Below, piece by piece: positions 31,890 to 45,310 of a stretch of DNA of 64,000 nt. This DNA comes from Immersiella caudata. Its lineage: Eukaryota; Ascomycota; Sordariomycetes; Sordariales; Lasiosphaeriaceae. The translations under genes were made by a program, and so were the position numbers. The stretch's first letter is position 1, and each line of letters begins with the position of its first letter. The notes below the pieces were generated by a model. It was not told the origin of the DNA. It was given only the letters and a program-made list of their open reading frames with translations, and did no database searches. The stretch is from NCBI GenBank assembly GCA_030512335.1, contig JAULSU010000001.1:3906001-3970000 (forward strand). Direction: 5' to 3'.

Positions 31890-33212
31890 ACCTGGTTCGG
31901 GCTGAAAGTTATTTGAGATATCGATGTGGGGGGTGGCATTGACGTCCAGACGCCCGCAACAGCTCGTCGGCGCAGCATGGGTAAATGTCAGGGTCCAATT
32001 TCGACAGGACCAGAGAAGCATCGTTGTCCTCGAGTGCTGAGATGACTGAACCAAAGAGGGCAAAGGCTCTTCCAAAATTTTTCTTCGTTCGATCGAGAGC
32101 TGGAGCGTGGAAGGAGTGCATCGCATCACTAGCGTTGTTCCAGACGGGGCTAACAAGCAGCACCTTAGCTTGCTCTGGCTGTTTGGCCGATATGTTTATT
32201 CATCATTGTATTATCTCATCAGCTCAGCCTCTCTGATGTCACGGCGCCGACCAACATGGACTGTCGATTGCTCCCGCCGGCCCTTGTGCGGATCGGCAGC
32301 GGGCTGTTCGTGAGCATCCGAGTGCCCGCAACGACAGCGGGAGCCCCACGCCGGAACTGTCAAGAAGGTACCAATGATGCGCGGGTCTCCTAGACATGAG
32401 ACGGCATCAATGATTTGTCGTGGCCAGGACGAAGCAATGACTGGCTGTCGGAGCACAAACGAAGTCACAGTCCTAGCGATAATCCAACGCTGCCGTTTTG
32501 ATCATCATCCTCGGGTATGTTTACCACGATTGAGAAGCTGCACCTGATATGAAATTGGTCGATCAAGGGCGCGGCCTGGTGTTGAGTGGAGACGAGGGCT
32601 GTTCCAAGTGCAACCTCAAAATTGATTTGAGTTTCTTGCCCTGGCGCCAAGGCAGACTGCATGTCATGGACCCCAAAAGTCTGGGGCGCTCGGCCTGGGG
32701 ACATGATGGGGCATTTTTGGGGCATTTTGGGGAACACAGCGGGAGATCGGTGCAGCGCATGAACGTTGCTGTCAAATCTCGAGGCATTGAGTCTGAAACC
32801 CGCAAACGAGAGGCCATAGCAGCGGAACGCGGTACGGCCCACTACACCTTTCCTTGGCTCTTCCTCCTTTGGACCGGGAGACAGCGAACAACAAAGACAG
32901 ACGAGAGACATACGAGCCGGCCCAATTGTCTGCTCTCCTGCACACCACGCGTCGACTCCCTTTCACTCCAGACTCTACACCAATTGGCCTTGGTCACCTC
33001 TCGCCGGCCAACCAGCCACCGCGCCGAGCTCCGTTAGGCACGTCCCGCTCATCTGATTGCTCCTCACGGCCCGGCTGCCCTGCTGTGAAAATCCCCGGGT
33101 ATCCGACATCGGCTCCGTTACCGCCCCCGGCCGGCGTGTTCCTTCCGATCCGGAAACCAGCCGTAATCTGCGCCGGCACCACTCCCCGCCGGGCTCTTCT
33201 AGGTACCGTCAA

Positions 33213-34364
33213 ATGGCACAGCTCCTACTCACCCATATACGAGGCTTGACCATCGTCACTCCCTGGCTCCTCTACTTGCTCTCCGCCGATGCCTTGTTAT
33301 CCTTCCTCCTGCCCTTCAAACTCTTCTTCCCAAACACAGTTTACAACCTCTCCTCCCGTATAGCTTCCTCCGTATGGCGCTGGATTCAGATTATTTTCCA
33401 ATCCCTCAACGGCGCAGTCATCACAACATCCGGTGACCCTCTTCCTTATGGCGAGAGCGCTATCGTTGTAGCAAACCACATAGGATGGAGTGATTTCGTG
33501 GGTCTTCCTCCGCCATATGGCTCTTATTGTCGTTATTTATGGCTTTTTTGGATGTCTTCTTGAACGTGGCGCGCTCGAGCGCGCCTGAGACACCGCGTTG
33601 CCTATAAACCGCCTTTAAGGGGAATAACTGACGGATATTTACCATAGTACATGATACAGGCTCTGGCTATCCGTTCCGGGATGCTAGGGAGATGCCGATG
33701 GTTTGCTAAAATCCAGCTACGCATGGTTCCCTTCTTGGGATGGGGGCTCTGGGCAATGGGCTTCCCACTCGTGAGCAGGAACTGGGGCAAGGACAAGGGG
33801 GAGTTGGAGCGAGTCTTCAGTGGGATTACTGCGAGGAAATGGCCGACTTGTGAGTTCTCCCTGCTCGACACCCCCCCCCCCCCCCCCCAAAAAAAAAGGG
33901 GTAAGTCGAAGAATTGACATCCCGCAGGGCTCATCTCCTTCTCCGAGGCAACGAGGTTCACCCCAAAGAAGTACCTAGAGTCAAAGAAGTGGTGCACTGA
34001 TCACAAGAAGCCGCAGCCGGAGCATCTGTTGTATCCGCGTACCAAGGGGTTCGTTACGACGGTGCAGCATCTGCGCAAGGCGCCCCATGTGAAGGCAGTC
34101 TACGACATGACTATTGCGTACCAGCGCGGAGGCGAGTGGCAGCGAGCGCCGACCATGTGGGAGACGCTCTCGCTACCTCAGATAAGTCGGGAGCAGCAAA
34201 AGGGCGGCGCTGGTTACAAGTTCCACGTGCATGCTCGACGGTTCCCCCTGGAAGAGCTGCCGTATGACGACGAGGGGCTGGCAAAGTGGCTCGAGGAGCG
34301 ATGGGTCGAGAAGGGCCAGTGGTTGGAAGAGAAGAGGACAGAGTGGGCCGACGCTAGCAGCTAG
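33213..34364 (+). CDS. PlsC-type lysophospholipid acyltransferase
   Basis: Three exons: 33213-33497, 33648-33849 and 33928-34364, with introns of 150 and 78 nt, giving 307 residues. Hydrophobic segments occupy residues about 8-40 and 50-65. The catalytic HX4D motif is NHIGWSD (His89, Asp94), ending exactly at the first splice. The next exon has WFAKIQLRMVPFLGWGLW and FPLVSRNW, and the third begins with SFSEATRFTPKK, the substrate-binding block in which the usual EGTR is EATR. This is the LCLAT1/Cst26-like group of 1-acylglycerol-phosphate and lysophosphatidylinositol acyltransferases in the ER membrane (family knowledge; exact acceptor unknown). The first donor is GTGGGT. The second intron carries an 18-C plus 9-A homopolymer. 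The start is the ATG following CGTCAA, in frame with no better alternative. Confidence 0.9.
33568..33585. repeat. Perfect 18-bp palindrome in intron 1 of the acyltransferase
   Basis: GGCGCGCTCGAGCGCGCC equals its own reverse complement over all 18 bases. It lies about 62 nt before the 3' splice site. Confidence 0.95.
33871..33897. repeat. C18-A9 homopolymer in intron 2 of the acyltransferase
   Basis: Eighteen C followed directly by nine A, close after the GTGAGT donor. Length variation here would not affect the coding sequence. Confidence 0.92.
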
Positions 34365-37300
34365 AACTACCGGGCTGTGACACAGGACTTGTTGACGCCG
34401 AAAAGTGTTAATGTTGGGGTCGCGTTGGTTGATGATGATGTAGGATACTATTCTAGTAGTGTGGACTTTGCAGGCCGATGGCTGGTCCATAATCCGAGGC
34501 ATCGCACAGTGAAACGAAACAGCCAGTTACACCGGACCTTTGAGGTTAACCTACTGGCCGACAACGCTCCAAAACCACAGGCCCTTGTCGCCAATCACGG
34601 TACTCGAAATATTTTGTCAACGGGGTTTCGACTTGAGGAACAAAAGACGCGGGAATATGGACAGCATGCGCGCCGACCTCAGCAGACTGCCCCGAAATTA
34701 GTTTCTTTCTCTGGCCCAGTGACACTGCAGAGTCGATTTCCCGTCTTGCGTCTGACGGCTCTGCCGTCTCACGTTTCAATGAATTGCGGACCGAAGTCTG
34801 GCCTGGCTAACTGGGTAAATGCAAAGGCAGGGGAAGCATAAATGCCACCAAACGGAATAGCAGGTCAAACCGTTGGCCGCCCACACGCACACGCACAACA
34901 ACAAAACAAAGGGAAAAAAAATACCCAAGAGTGGAGGGGATGACAGAATAGGTCATGAGGACGTTGTGTCTCACGGCAGACATCAAAGAGGGACGAAAAG
35001 ATCCGAACCGTCCATTATGATCATCGGCGATGTAAAGGCTCGAAAGACCGGAGCCCCGCGTGTTTGACAACTGGGACTTGCGGCCTGGCCAATGAGTGAG
35101 AAAGGCGGACAGGAAACGGTCGATCGAGATCGACCCAGGTCTGACGACACAGCTCACTCGCCCGTCACGTGTTGCTGCTGAACGCAGGACTTGTCCACCC
35201 TCGGGATGAAACACTGGGATGCTATGAGGACATCGAATGAGAGCCGCAGCGCGGGTTGATCCTCTCTTTCGGCTACGAGAGGTCATCCGGGAAGCAGACC
35301 ATTATTCCTGCCGAAGCCAAGTGCTCCAAGAGGGTGTGTAAGATAGTAGTCGGAAAGGACCTGTGCGGCAAGTTGGCAGCCCACCACTGCACCTCACTCC
35401 TGGGACGGATAAGGTTGCAGGCAAGGCAAGGACGCCGAGACCCCAAGTCGGAGGAGGCCATTGACCGACCTCTACGGCTACAGCTCCCACAACACTGGTG
35501 AAGCCACTTCGGTCGAAGCTCCCAACCGAGATCATGCACCGTGTGTCCGACCTGTGGTTCTGCGGACGGATATCTCGGCCATGGCATCGGACCTCATCCG
35601 GCTCATCCGCTGATATGGAGATGTCTGGGAACAAGATGCCCTTCCATCCCTGATGTATACCACGGAAGGGAGAATCCGGACGATTGGCCAGACCCTCAAC
35701 AAGCAAAGCATGGTAGCCTTGGCCAGTGAGCAAGTTGTGTTCTCAAGGCCATCGGCACCTCGATTAACATTTCCGTCAGGCATAACCCTGTGGGTTGACA
35801 ACTGTCGTCATGGTATGTGAGTCCGGTCGTGCGCGTAAGCCTGCCAGATTGAGTGGAGCCCAGGACGCTGCGCTCCAAAGTCCACTAGGGGGGGTTTAGC
35901 AACGTCGTCGGTGAGACGTGAAAAGACCAAAGTGTGTTCTGCTTGGCTGGCGGCGACCAGACCGGTGGAGGACTCGCGAATATCTCGTGCATAACGAGTT
36001 CGTCCCACCGACAGAACTCTCAATATGTCTTAATCTGTGATGAGGCAAGGGATCGATATGAGCCGGACAGCCTCGAAGAGAAGCTGCAGACGGCTGGCCG
36101 TTGTGCTTGGCCGAATGAGAGCCCAGGCTTGGGATAGAGAGGAAAGCATCGGAAGTACTCCTTGGGGCTTTGTGAGCGACACGCGCGCCAGAACGATGCG
36201 ACTTTGTAATGCAGACTCGTAGACTAGGAGCCGGGAATGCTCTCGGGCACAGGAGCGGTGACGGTGTCGCCCAATTGCCGTCTTGGCTGGTGTGCCATGC
36301 GATGCCCTACAACGCTCACACGGCTGAATCTCGCTGGTGGTAGGGGCTTGGCGTGATGGAGGGCTGCTTGTCGGCACCCCTTCCCAAATACTGCGCCTGT
36401 GCGTTGCGCGCAACCCGGGCCCAGGCGAGCCAGGTAACGGCGGCTTTGGTTGTTCTGGATGTTGGGGGGCACGCTGACATGAAGGAGCTGGATACTTTTG
36501 GGGGCGCTGCCGCGTCGCCGAAGACTCAAGTGTACTGAGCACCCCAGACTGCCGTCCTACCAACACACCACCACGTTCTGGGGCTGACGGACACCAGCAG
36601 CAAGAATGCGGAGACAGAGGGGAGATGGCGCTAGACATGCGAGGATGAACGCAGGTGGCTCAAGGTCGACCCCTCATCTGCCAGTCCGTGTACAGGTAGG
36701 CGGCGTTTCCCAGAGAGCGCGTAGTTGCCAGCACCAAGCACTCCCCACCCCCTCAACAACGGGCCCGACGTCTTCGTGTTGGGGAAGGGAGGGTGGAGGT
36801 TGTGAGGCCACTTTGCTACACAGAGTCGATCGCGAGTCAGTTCGTGGCAACAAGTGTGGAAGAGATCGAGATAGCTACAGTTGTGAATGGAAGCGAGTGG
36901 ATTGGGGAAGCTGCGCAAAAATGGCAGGCCAGGTTGGCGATGCGATCCGATTTGTTATCTTATCAGGTGCTTGCGATGCAGACCGAGTCTTTTGTCCTGT
37001 ATCACAGAGTACCTCGTGAGACGCAGTCATGCAAGCAAAAGCAAGCCAGCCAACGAGTGGCTCGAGGGCGACCGCGCTGCCTGAGTTGCCATCAGCGCTG
37101 CGAATGGAACGAGAGGTCATGCTGCGGGTTGATGATCGCTCCGTCAGCTTCTCCAACGGCTGTGGCACGCGTGCAAAAGTCGCAGTGGCCAATGACATCG
37201 TGCCCGCTGCCAGCGGCCATGTGTGCGGCAGAAACAGGCGGGGTGGATGGCTGCTTGATGCTGTTACTTTTGCATGTCGGAATTGTTGTTGAGGGGTGTT

Positions 37301-38739
37301 GAAAGAATAAACGTCCAAGACGCCCTGCTTGGCACTTGTGTTGGCGCTCCTTGTCGTCAGTGCCTCAGGCAAACGGAGTCCGGCTCGGAGTTCAATTCCC
37401 AATTGCTGGAGACCAGCAGGAGTGAGCCAAGGAAAAAAAAAGCTGAGCGTCAACATCGCGGAGACGAGCCCAATACCACAAGCCCAGGTAGCTGTACCTG
37501 AGCTCCATCACGGGACTCCCGTGACGCCCGTGAGCGCTTCTCATCAGGGTAGAAGTACTGGCTGCATCCTTGGATCTGTGGCTGGCGCCCATCTCATTGG
37601 GCGTAACATGGGCCTTTCCCCGCTTCCAGAGCACCCCCAAGCTGGGGCAGAGGGAAGTCGCGAAAAACAAAAATCAAGCAAACCAGGAGAAGCAATTGCG
37701 TGGATTTGAATGGGGAGTGTGTAGCGTGCGGAGGTAGCGAAGATAGACCGCGAAAGGGTGCGTGTCTGCCGCTGACTGCGCTCTCTTGATCGTTGGAGCG
37801 GGACAGCGCGTGTCTTTTCCCCTTTTCTCGATCTTGTTGCAGCGTGCCCGACAGTAAAGTGGTGGCAGCGCAGCAAAGTAAGTTGAGCCCGGCTCTTTCG
37901 ATCCTCCAGCCTGGCTAGCGCTCGCGACAGCGCACCGCAGCACCGACAAAGCGGTCCCCACTTAATTACAGTTCCACGTCTGGCACAACAAAAACCCACA
38001 CGACTTCGAGTCACGGCGACAACGACCTCACCAAGGCACACCCTTGCCCTGGGGACCACGGCAACTCTCCGACTCTTCGTCTCTGCCCCTCCGCCGTCTA
38101 CTATCCCGGGATTGTCGTGTCAGGTCGAGCCGCAATTGTACCCTCGCCTCTAAAGCGACCCGCTTGCCGTTGCCCGCGTTCCCACTCGCCCTCCCGCCTG
38201 ACGGCTGTCGACAACGCTCTGCGCCGACGAGGGCATCTCTCGGGTCCTAGGCCTTCGCCACGGGCAAACGCGCCCTGCGTCGCCGCCGCCGTTCCGCCGC
38301 CGTTCCAGCGTCACGACACCCGCCGGCATCTCGATCGTGCGGAGCGCTTTCCGTAAATCGCAACATTTGCAAAGTGACCGCGAACGATATTCACGTCAAC
38401 ACCATTATGTCTCAGGGCTGTGCTGCGCTCTAAGCTCTGGCACCTCTGCCAGACCAGCCCTGGCCCCACCTGGTCTGACTGACAGACAAACCAGCCCGGC
38501 ATCCCGATCTCAAAGGAGTCACACGCAGACCCTGTTAGTCGCCGCTCACACAACCCGACAGTTACTCGAACGTCCGATTGCCCGGTAGCTCCGACGCGCC
38601 TGCGCTTGCTTGATGTCCTCACCGCAACGCTAGGTCCCATCACTCTGCAAACTGGCACCATAACGGGACCGCCGCCGTGCTTGCACTCCCGGCCAATGGT
38701 GTCGCACCACTCGATTGTTGCTCCGTGGAATTCATCACA
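34365..38739. other. Spacer and long promoter/leader of rim15
   Basis: About 4.4 kb with no supported gene. Several frames of 150-200 codons exist on both strands (for example minus 36030-36638 and 36875-37456), but their translations are Arg/Ser/Pro-rich, overlap one another and show no motif. The last kilobase before 38740 is C-rich on the plus strand, consistent with a 5' leader. Confidence 0.5.
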
Positions 38740-41700
38740 ATGGAGACGGAGCCTACCACACCGAACACCCTCGCCCCGCCGGCCGTGAGCTTGCTCCGCG
38801 CCGGGGCGGGGGTGATGGAGCGGTCTCTCAGCGAAGATATCCGCGAGGAGAGGGAAGAGCTTCGGGAGGCCGCCGAACAGACGCTCAATGTCATCATGGA
38901 TCTCAACCTCGATGGCACCATTCGGTGGGTCAGCCCTTCGTGGGTGGACGTGATCGGTACCCAGCCGGATTCTGTCGCTGGAACCGCCATTGCCGATCTG
39001 ATTGTCAGCGAGAACAAGACCGTCTTCGCTGATATCGTCGAGAGCATGAAGAAAGACGACTCGAAAAGCCAGATTATTCGCTTCGCTGTGCAGCTTGGGC
39101 CGTTGTCCAGGCTGCTTCCACTGGAGATAATGACCGAGCCTGAGAGTGCCATCCAATCTGCCGCTGTTGACCTGGAAGCACAGGGCATTATGGTTTACGA
39201 CACTGCCTCTGGAGGAGAGAGCCACGTAAGTCTAGCGCCGTGACGAGTGTTGTCGTCTATCGCTAATTAAGAAATGCTAGACGATGTGGATGATACGTCC
39301 TTGGATGGCGCCTCGGGAGATCCAGATCGACCTGCCCGCCCTCATTGTCGACTCCCTTGGCTCTGGAGCTGAAATTCTGGCTGGTTACCTCACGCACCTC
39401 GCCGAGTCTGGTCTGGATGAGCCTGCCAACCACCCGCCCCCATTGCCTGTTCTTTGCCGGATATGCGAGCGCCAGATCCCGCCTTGGTGGTTTGAGAAGC
39501 ACACGGACTTGTGCCTCCAGGAACATCGGGCGGAGATGGATGTCCAAATGGCGCAGGAGAGCCTGACAGAGCACCGCCACGCCATCGTGAAGGTGCTGGA
39601 TGCCCTGGAAGCTAGAAAGAGCCGTACCCTCACAGGTGACCAGACAAGCATCCCCGCTGCAGAATACAAGGGCATGTCCATAGGCCCCCCACCGTCCTCG
39701 ACACCCTCCCCAGGAACATCCTCCCCCGTCCCAGGTGCTTCGGCACATGGGGGTCGGTCGAGAGACAGATCCTCGGGGTTTGGGCATGCCCGGGCCCGTT
39801 CCTTCGCCATCCGCCGCCCACAGGCAAGAATCGTCGAGTTGCTCTTAGACCTCTGCGACACCGCGCTTGAAATCAGCACTCCTGCCATCAAAGACACCTC
39901 TCAAACTACTGGAGAATTTCGAACCCAGTCACCACAGTCGGAAAGCAGAATCACACAGGTGATGCAATGGGAGACGCCGGGAACGAACACATTGGAGCAA
40001 GAGCAAGGGCTCGCGCTACTCTGTGCCGACACAGAAAGGATAGCTAGATCCAAGGTCGAGGCAGTGATCCGCCATCGCAAAATCCTTGAATATGCCGAGC
40101 GTATCAGGATAGAGTTTGCTATCCTGGTGCAAGACTGCATAGACGAGGCATTGCGTAAAGCTGCCAAGATTGCCGCAGGACGCCTGAGCGACTCTACTGA
40201 AGACGAGGCAGAGGAGGAAGCTGTCCCACCAACGGAGGAGGGTGTCTTCTCTGGATCCTTCGACGCTCCCTCCACCCTGGCACTCGCGCTCCAGAACGCT
40301 CAGATTTGCGAGGACCCTGATAGACGCCGAATGTCGATGGCGGTGGAATCAACAAGATCGAGCAGCCCCAAGGAATGCCCAACCCCGAGGTCCCACCGAG
40401 GCGCCCTCAACAGCTTGATCGGACAAGGGCAATCCCGGCGCGAGTCCCTCATCTTCGAGAGTGACGCGGGAGACAGTGATGCGAGCATGAGGTCCTCCTC
40501 CGTTACATCACGGCCCCCTCCCCGGACCGAGTCGCCCATCTCTGAGTTTGGCGACCTTCGGAGGCAGGCAAGCTCCAGACAGCATCAGCGCCGTAGCCTA
40601 ATCCTTCCTGGCACAGCATCTCCGCATAGACAGGAGTCCCCCTCTCGGACAGGCCAACCTTCCTCACCTCTGCGCATCCACAAACCGCGGAACTTGCCAT
40701 TCTCGGTCGATAATCTTACTTCCCCTGAAGCGTCACCCATGCTTCCAGGGAGTGAGTTCGCCTCACCTAACATCCCCCATCACAATCACAACCATCACCA
40801 CCATCGACGGCAATCCTCAGCAGCCGTCTCGTCCACGGGAGATCTGGTGTTTAAGCCGCCACCATCGCCACGGCTAAGTGCTGTGGTAAGCGCGCCGCAA
40901 GCTAGAGCCGTGCCGCCCTCGATCAAGGACTTTGAGATCATCAAGCCTATCAGCAAGGGTGCATTTGGCAGTGTCTATCTCTCGAAGAAGAAGTCCACGG
41001 GTGAATATTTCGCTATCAAAGTCTTGAAGAAGGCAGACATGGTCGCCAAGAATCAGGTTACCAACGTCAAGGCAGAACGTGCCATCATGATGTGGCAAGG
41101 CGAGAGTGACTTCGTCGCCAAGCTCTACTGGACATTCTCAAGCAAGGATTACCTCTACCTGGTCATGGAGTACCTTAATGGAGGTGATTGCGCGTCTCTT
41201 ATCAAGGTCTTGGGCGGCCTTCCCGAGGAGTGGGTGAAGAAATACCTTGGCGAAGTGATTCTCGGGGTTGAGCATCTGCACAGCCGAGGCATCGTGCATC
41301 GTGATCTCAAGCCAGACAACCTGCTCATTGACCCAAAGGGACACCTGAAGCTGACCGATTTTGGTCTGTCGCGGATGGGTTTGATTGGTCGGCAGAAGCG
41401 CGCGCTCAACAGTGGTGCGGATGCCGCGCCGGATCTTCTCAAACAGGGACCTTTCGCCCGGTCTGCTTCCATGGCTTCTTCTCGATCCACCTCGTTAGAC
41501 CTACATGGCCGCAGTCAATCCCCTTCGTCTACCCCTCAGATGACGCCAAGCGACTTCGGCACAAGTCTCGGGCAGCCATCGTATTTCAGCCTTGGCTCAG
41601 CCATGTCCCACGAGCCGCGTCGCGTGTCCACCCATCGCAGTGACAGCGGCGGGAGCGAGGCCCTGAGTCAAATGTTGGGGACCTTGTCTCTCAATGATCA

Positions 41701-44629
41701 GCACTCCAACAACAATAGCCAGACGATTCTGTCATCTGGCGAGGGCAACGAGGAGGCGGTCGCGTCTCCAGACTTTCCCTCACTATCGCACGCCGCATCA
41801 CACAACGGAATTGACTCTAGCAGGGGGACACCGCCGCAGCCAGCCATGCCCCCGCCAAACTGGGCGCTGTTCGATCCCGAGGATACCAATCGACGATTCG
41901 TCGGGACGCCCGACTACCTTGCGCCTGAAACGATCCGCGGAGAACCTCAGGACGAGACGAGCGATTGGTGGTCCGTCGGCTGCATCATGTACGAATTCCT
42001 CTACGGCATCCCTCCGTTTCATGCCAGCGAGGCAGAACAAGTCTTTGAGAACATTCTGGCTCGCCGCATCCACTGGCCTGACCCAAGCGAAGACGAGGTC
42101 TCTCCCGAAGCCAAAGATTTGATCAACAAGCTGCTCTGTTCAGATTCGCGCCAACGTTTGGGGTCTAACCGCGAGGAGAAATTTCAGTCTGGAGGAGAAG
42201 AAATTCGCAGCCATCCTTGGTTCAATGGGGTGAATTGGGAAACGCTGCTTCAAGATGAAGCCCAGTTCGTTCCCCAGCCAGAGAACCCGGAGGATACTGA
42301 GTATTTCGATGCTCGTGGGGCTACACTGCAGTCCTTCGCCGAAGAGATCGAGGATCAGAGCTCGCCCCCGTCTGCACCGACCTCCGACTACCCCGACCGC
42401 CCGCACGATGCCTTGTCACGCGTTAGGTCACAGGTGAATTCGCTGAAGCGCGGACTAATGCCACTGCATATTCCCCCGCACGTCCGAGATTTGAAGAGCA
42501 GACGGCTCAGCGAGCCTGTTGTCACTGACGATTTCGGAAACTTCGCATTCAAGAATCTCCCAGTTCTGGAGAAAGCGAACAAAGATGTCATTCAGAAGCT
42601 TCGGGCAGAAGCCATGGCTGTTCAGAGCAAACCATTGAGCCCTGGAGGCATAAACTCTGTGACATCGCCGGGGCCTGGGCTCGACTCCAGTCCGGTTCTT
42701 GCTATGCCTGTTCAGAGGACACTTTCGAATGCGAAAGCGTCGCAACGCCCCCAGTCCCCATCTGGTCCGAACCACTCCAATTCGTCCCCCAGTCGTGTGT
42801 CGCAGCCGTCTTCGCCGCTCCTTGTGTCTTTTGTGGCTGGCCAAGGAGCTGAAGGCCGTCGCAAAGCATCAAGCAACTCTTCCAGTCTATCGCAGGCATC
42901 TGGGACTGCCCTACCACCTGGGACGTACTTCGAGGTGCCCCGCGTTCCGCCTAGTTTGCAGAAAGCGGCCACCACCGTTGCTGCGTCGTCCCCGATCAAA
43001 GCCCGCGGAATTCCGCCGCCGTTGCCTCTTTCACCCCAGAAAGTGGGCCCCAACCACTTGATGTCGACCCCTCGGCACTCAAGTAGCTCGGCCGGTCGGT
43101 CTCGCTCGCTGACTGTCGGCTCCCAAGAAGGCAGTCCGGTGGCCTCGGACATTTTAGCGGCTCACCACAAAAACCGCCGGAGCCAGGTTTTCGACATGTC
43201 GCCTTCATCGTCCGACAACGAAGGCGAGAAGGCGAATGCGCTTTTGAGGGTCCAGCGCCGCCGCCAAAGCTCACGACGCATGTCCCAGATCGCCGTTGAC
43301 GGGCCCACATTCCGCCCTCTCGATGTGCTTGTCTGCGAGGATCATCCGGTTTCCCGCATGGTCATGGAGAAATTGCTAGAAAAGCTGCGCTGCCGAACCA
43401 TCTCGGCTACTACCGGATCCGAAGCTGTTCGATACTCCATGAGCGACATCAAATTCGACATTATCTTCATGGAGTTCAGGCTTCCACAGATTAACGGCGC
43501 CGACGTCGCTCGCATGATTCGTGAGACCAAAAATGCGAATTCGCATACGCCGTTGGTCGCGATCACGGCTTACTTGAAAGAGCTTCAGGCACCCCATTAC
43601 TTTGATTCGCTCATCGAAAAGCCTATCAGCTCCTCCAAATTGACGGAGGTGTTAGGCACTCTCTGCCAGTGGAAGCCGGCATCTCCGAGCCAGCAGAATT
43701 CGCTTTCGTTGTGTCTTCCACACCCGATTCCCTCCGGTCTCCGACAGGAAAGCTTGAGGCTTGAAGATAGCCCAACCTCTGGCTCATCTGGGTACGCACA
43801 CCGGTCAAGCAGCAGCTTTCGCGAGGATTCTATAAGCTCCAGTCTTTTCGGAGATTCTGAATCCGTCGCCACGGACGATATTCCTGTTCTCATCAGTAGG
43901 AAAGCTACAGGTGATTGGGATGAGGGCGGTCTGGGCATTTCGGGGCCTGAAGAGATTCTTCTCGGTTCAAACGAACCGTCGAAGTCGCCAACGCACCCGA
44001 GTCTCATTACCCAGCAATCAGCGCCCAGCCAGATGGAGCACGCCACATCCCGGGCCAAAGGGCCAGCACCTCAGCGTTCTCTCGAGAAGCTCAAGGCGAA
44101 GAGGGAGTCGATTGAGAAACGCAGAAATGAGGGCAACGTTGACTCTGCAGATGACGAAGACGAAGAGCTTGGCCGGACACACAGCGAGGGCAACACTGGA
44201 TCCTCGTCATCGCAGCACTACCGCAGCAAGTCGGCATTGCCGTCGTCTAAGCTCGGGATCGAAATGATGCGCGCGAACAGCCATGATAGCGTCACGGCTG
44301 GTGGGTCGGAAAGCACCAGTACAGCTGAGCCGACAACTCAGGTGGTTACGCCTAACCAGGAACTGAAGCTTGAGTTTCCCCAACTTTCAATGGCAGATCC
44401 CGCGACGCCCCCAACATATCTACCTCAAGATGAAATGGATACAACGGTCATCATCAGCACTCCGCCCCAACCTGGAGCTGGCGACGGCATCAAAGTCGAC
44501 ATTGATGAGACGCCTCGCCCCATTGCAGTTCTCGAGCGAGAGATTCCCGAGGACGAGGAACCTACTCCCCGACCCCCAGTAAAGACAGCGGGAAGAGACG
44601 TCGTCTCACCCTTCCCTGGCGCTATATGA
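38740..44629 (+). CDS. rim15: Rim15-type PAS / protein kinase / receiver-domain protein
   Basis: Two exons: 38740-39225 and 39281-44629, with one 55-nt intron (GTAAGT...CTAG), giving 1944 residues. Residues about 48-160 form a PAS-like domain (LNVIMDLNLDGTIRWVSPSW). A CRICERQIPPWWFEKHTDLC zinc finger lies near residue 220. Ser/Pro-rich sequence with a His run precedes an AGC kinase domain (about 713-1145): SKGAFGSVY, AIKVLKK, IVHRDLKPDN, LTDFGLSRMG, GTPDYLAPET and SDWWSVG. An insert of about 150 residues separates DFG from APE, as in Rim15 and Cek1. The C-terminus has a response-regulator fold (about 1507-1628) with the acidic pair in VCEDHP and Lys in EKPIS, but Glu1560 where the phospho-acceptor Asp is expected. 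In yeast Rim15 integrates TORC1, PKA and Pho85 signals to drive quiescence. An in-frame non-ATG extension upstream is ignored; the ATG at 38740 has context CACAATGG. Confidence 0.95.
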
Positions 44630-45310
44630 TTCGAACACGATATGTTCTTCGGTTTGTATTGCGACCAGCGACGCCATACACACATGCGCACCAGTGCTCT
44701 TTTCCATGCTACATTTTCTTTCCACTTGTACTTTCAACTCAGCGAGGCGTTTTCTGGACGGCCCATTACCGAGATTGCATCATCAGCATTTCCTTTGTCC
44801 ATGTTTTTGTCGCGACCTTGACCATTGGCGCAGAGGGGCGCGAAAGGACGGCGTTTACGGAGGGTCTCATAACGAAACGAAGCATTACGGAGAGCAGGGA
44901 TGATGGGAGGCGCGAGGGGTCGTTTGCTTTTATTGTCCAGAGCCTTTCTCTGAGTTGAAATCTACACGGACTCTCCATTAGCGCCACTCTACCTTCAAGT
45001 GTTATTTCCTTCATCTTGTCCCAGGCTATCGATGGGCCCTAGTCAGGGTCTTGGCAGAGCTTTGAAACGTCAAGGCTCGTCGAGGTAGCAAAAAAGAGGT
45101 TGTCATGCAGGACGACAACCTAGTTCCTGTTGTATACAAATCTTGTCAGGCAGTACCGTGTTTTGGATGGATGGTGGACGCGCAATGACACGAGGCATGT
45201 AAGGAATTGTTGTGGTTATTTTGCTGCTAGGTGGTAATCAAAAATGACAAAGTGATCCAGCCAAGTCTCAGACCGAATTAGCACTTCTGAACCGCAACGA
45301 GAACATTTGG

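Larger units (their letters stand above)
29923..33212. other. Repeat-containing non-coding region
   Basis: About 3.3 kb. It includes the bZIP promoter, a (GA)10 tract, a G20 tract and an inverted repeat, all listed separately. The short frames translate to sequence without motifs. A decayed mobile element around 31.5-31.9 kb is possible but has no recognisable coding part. Confidence 0.5.

Noticed and set aside
38311..39225. 304-codon minus-strand frame opposite rim15
   Set aside because: It is antisense to the well-supported PAS-domain exon and arises from its codon bias.
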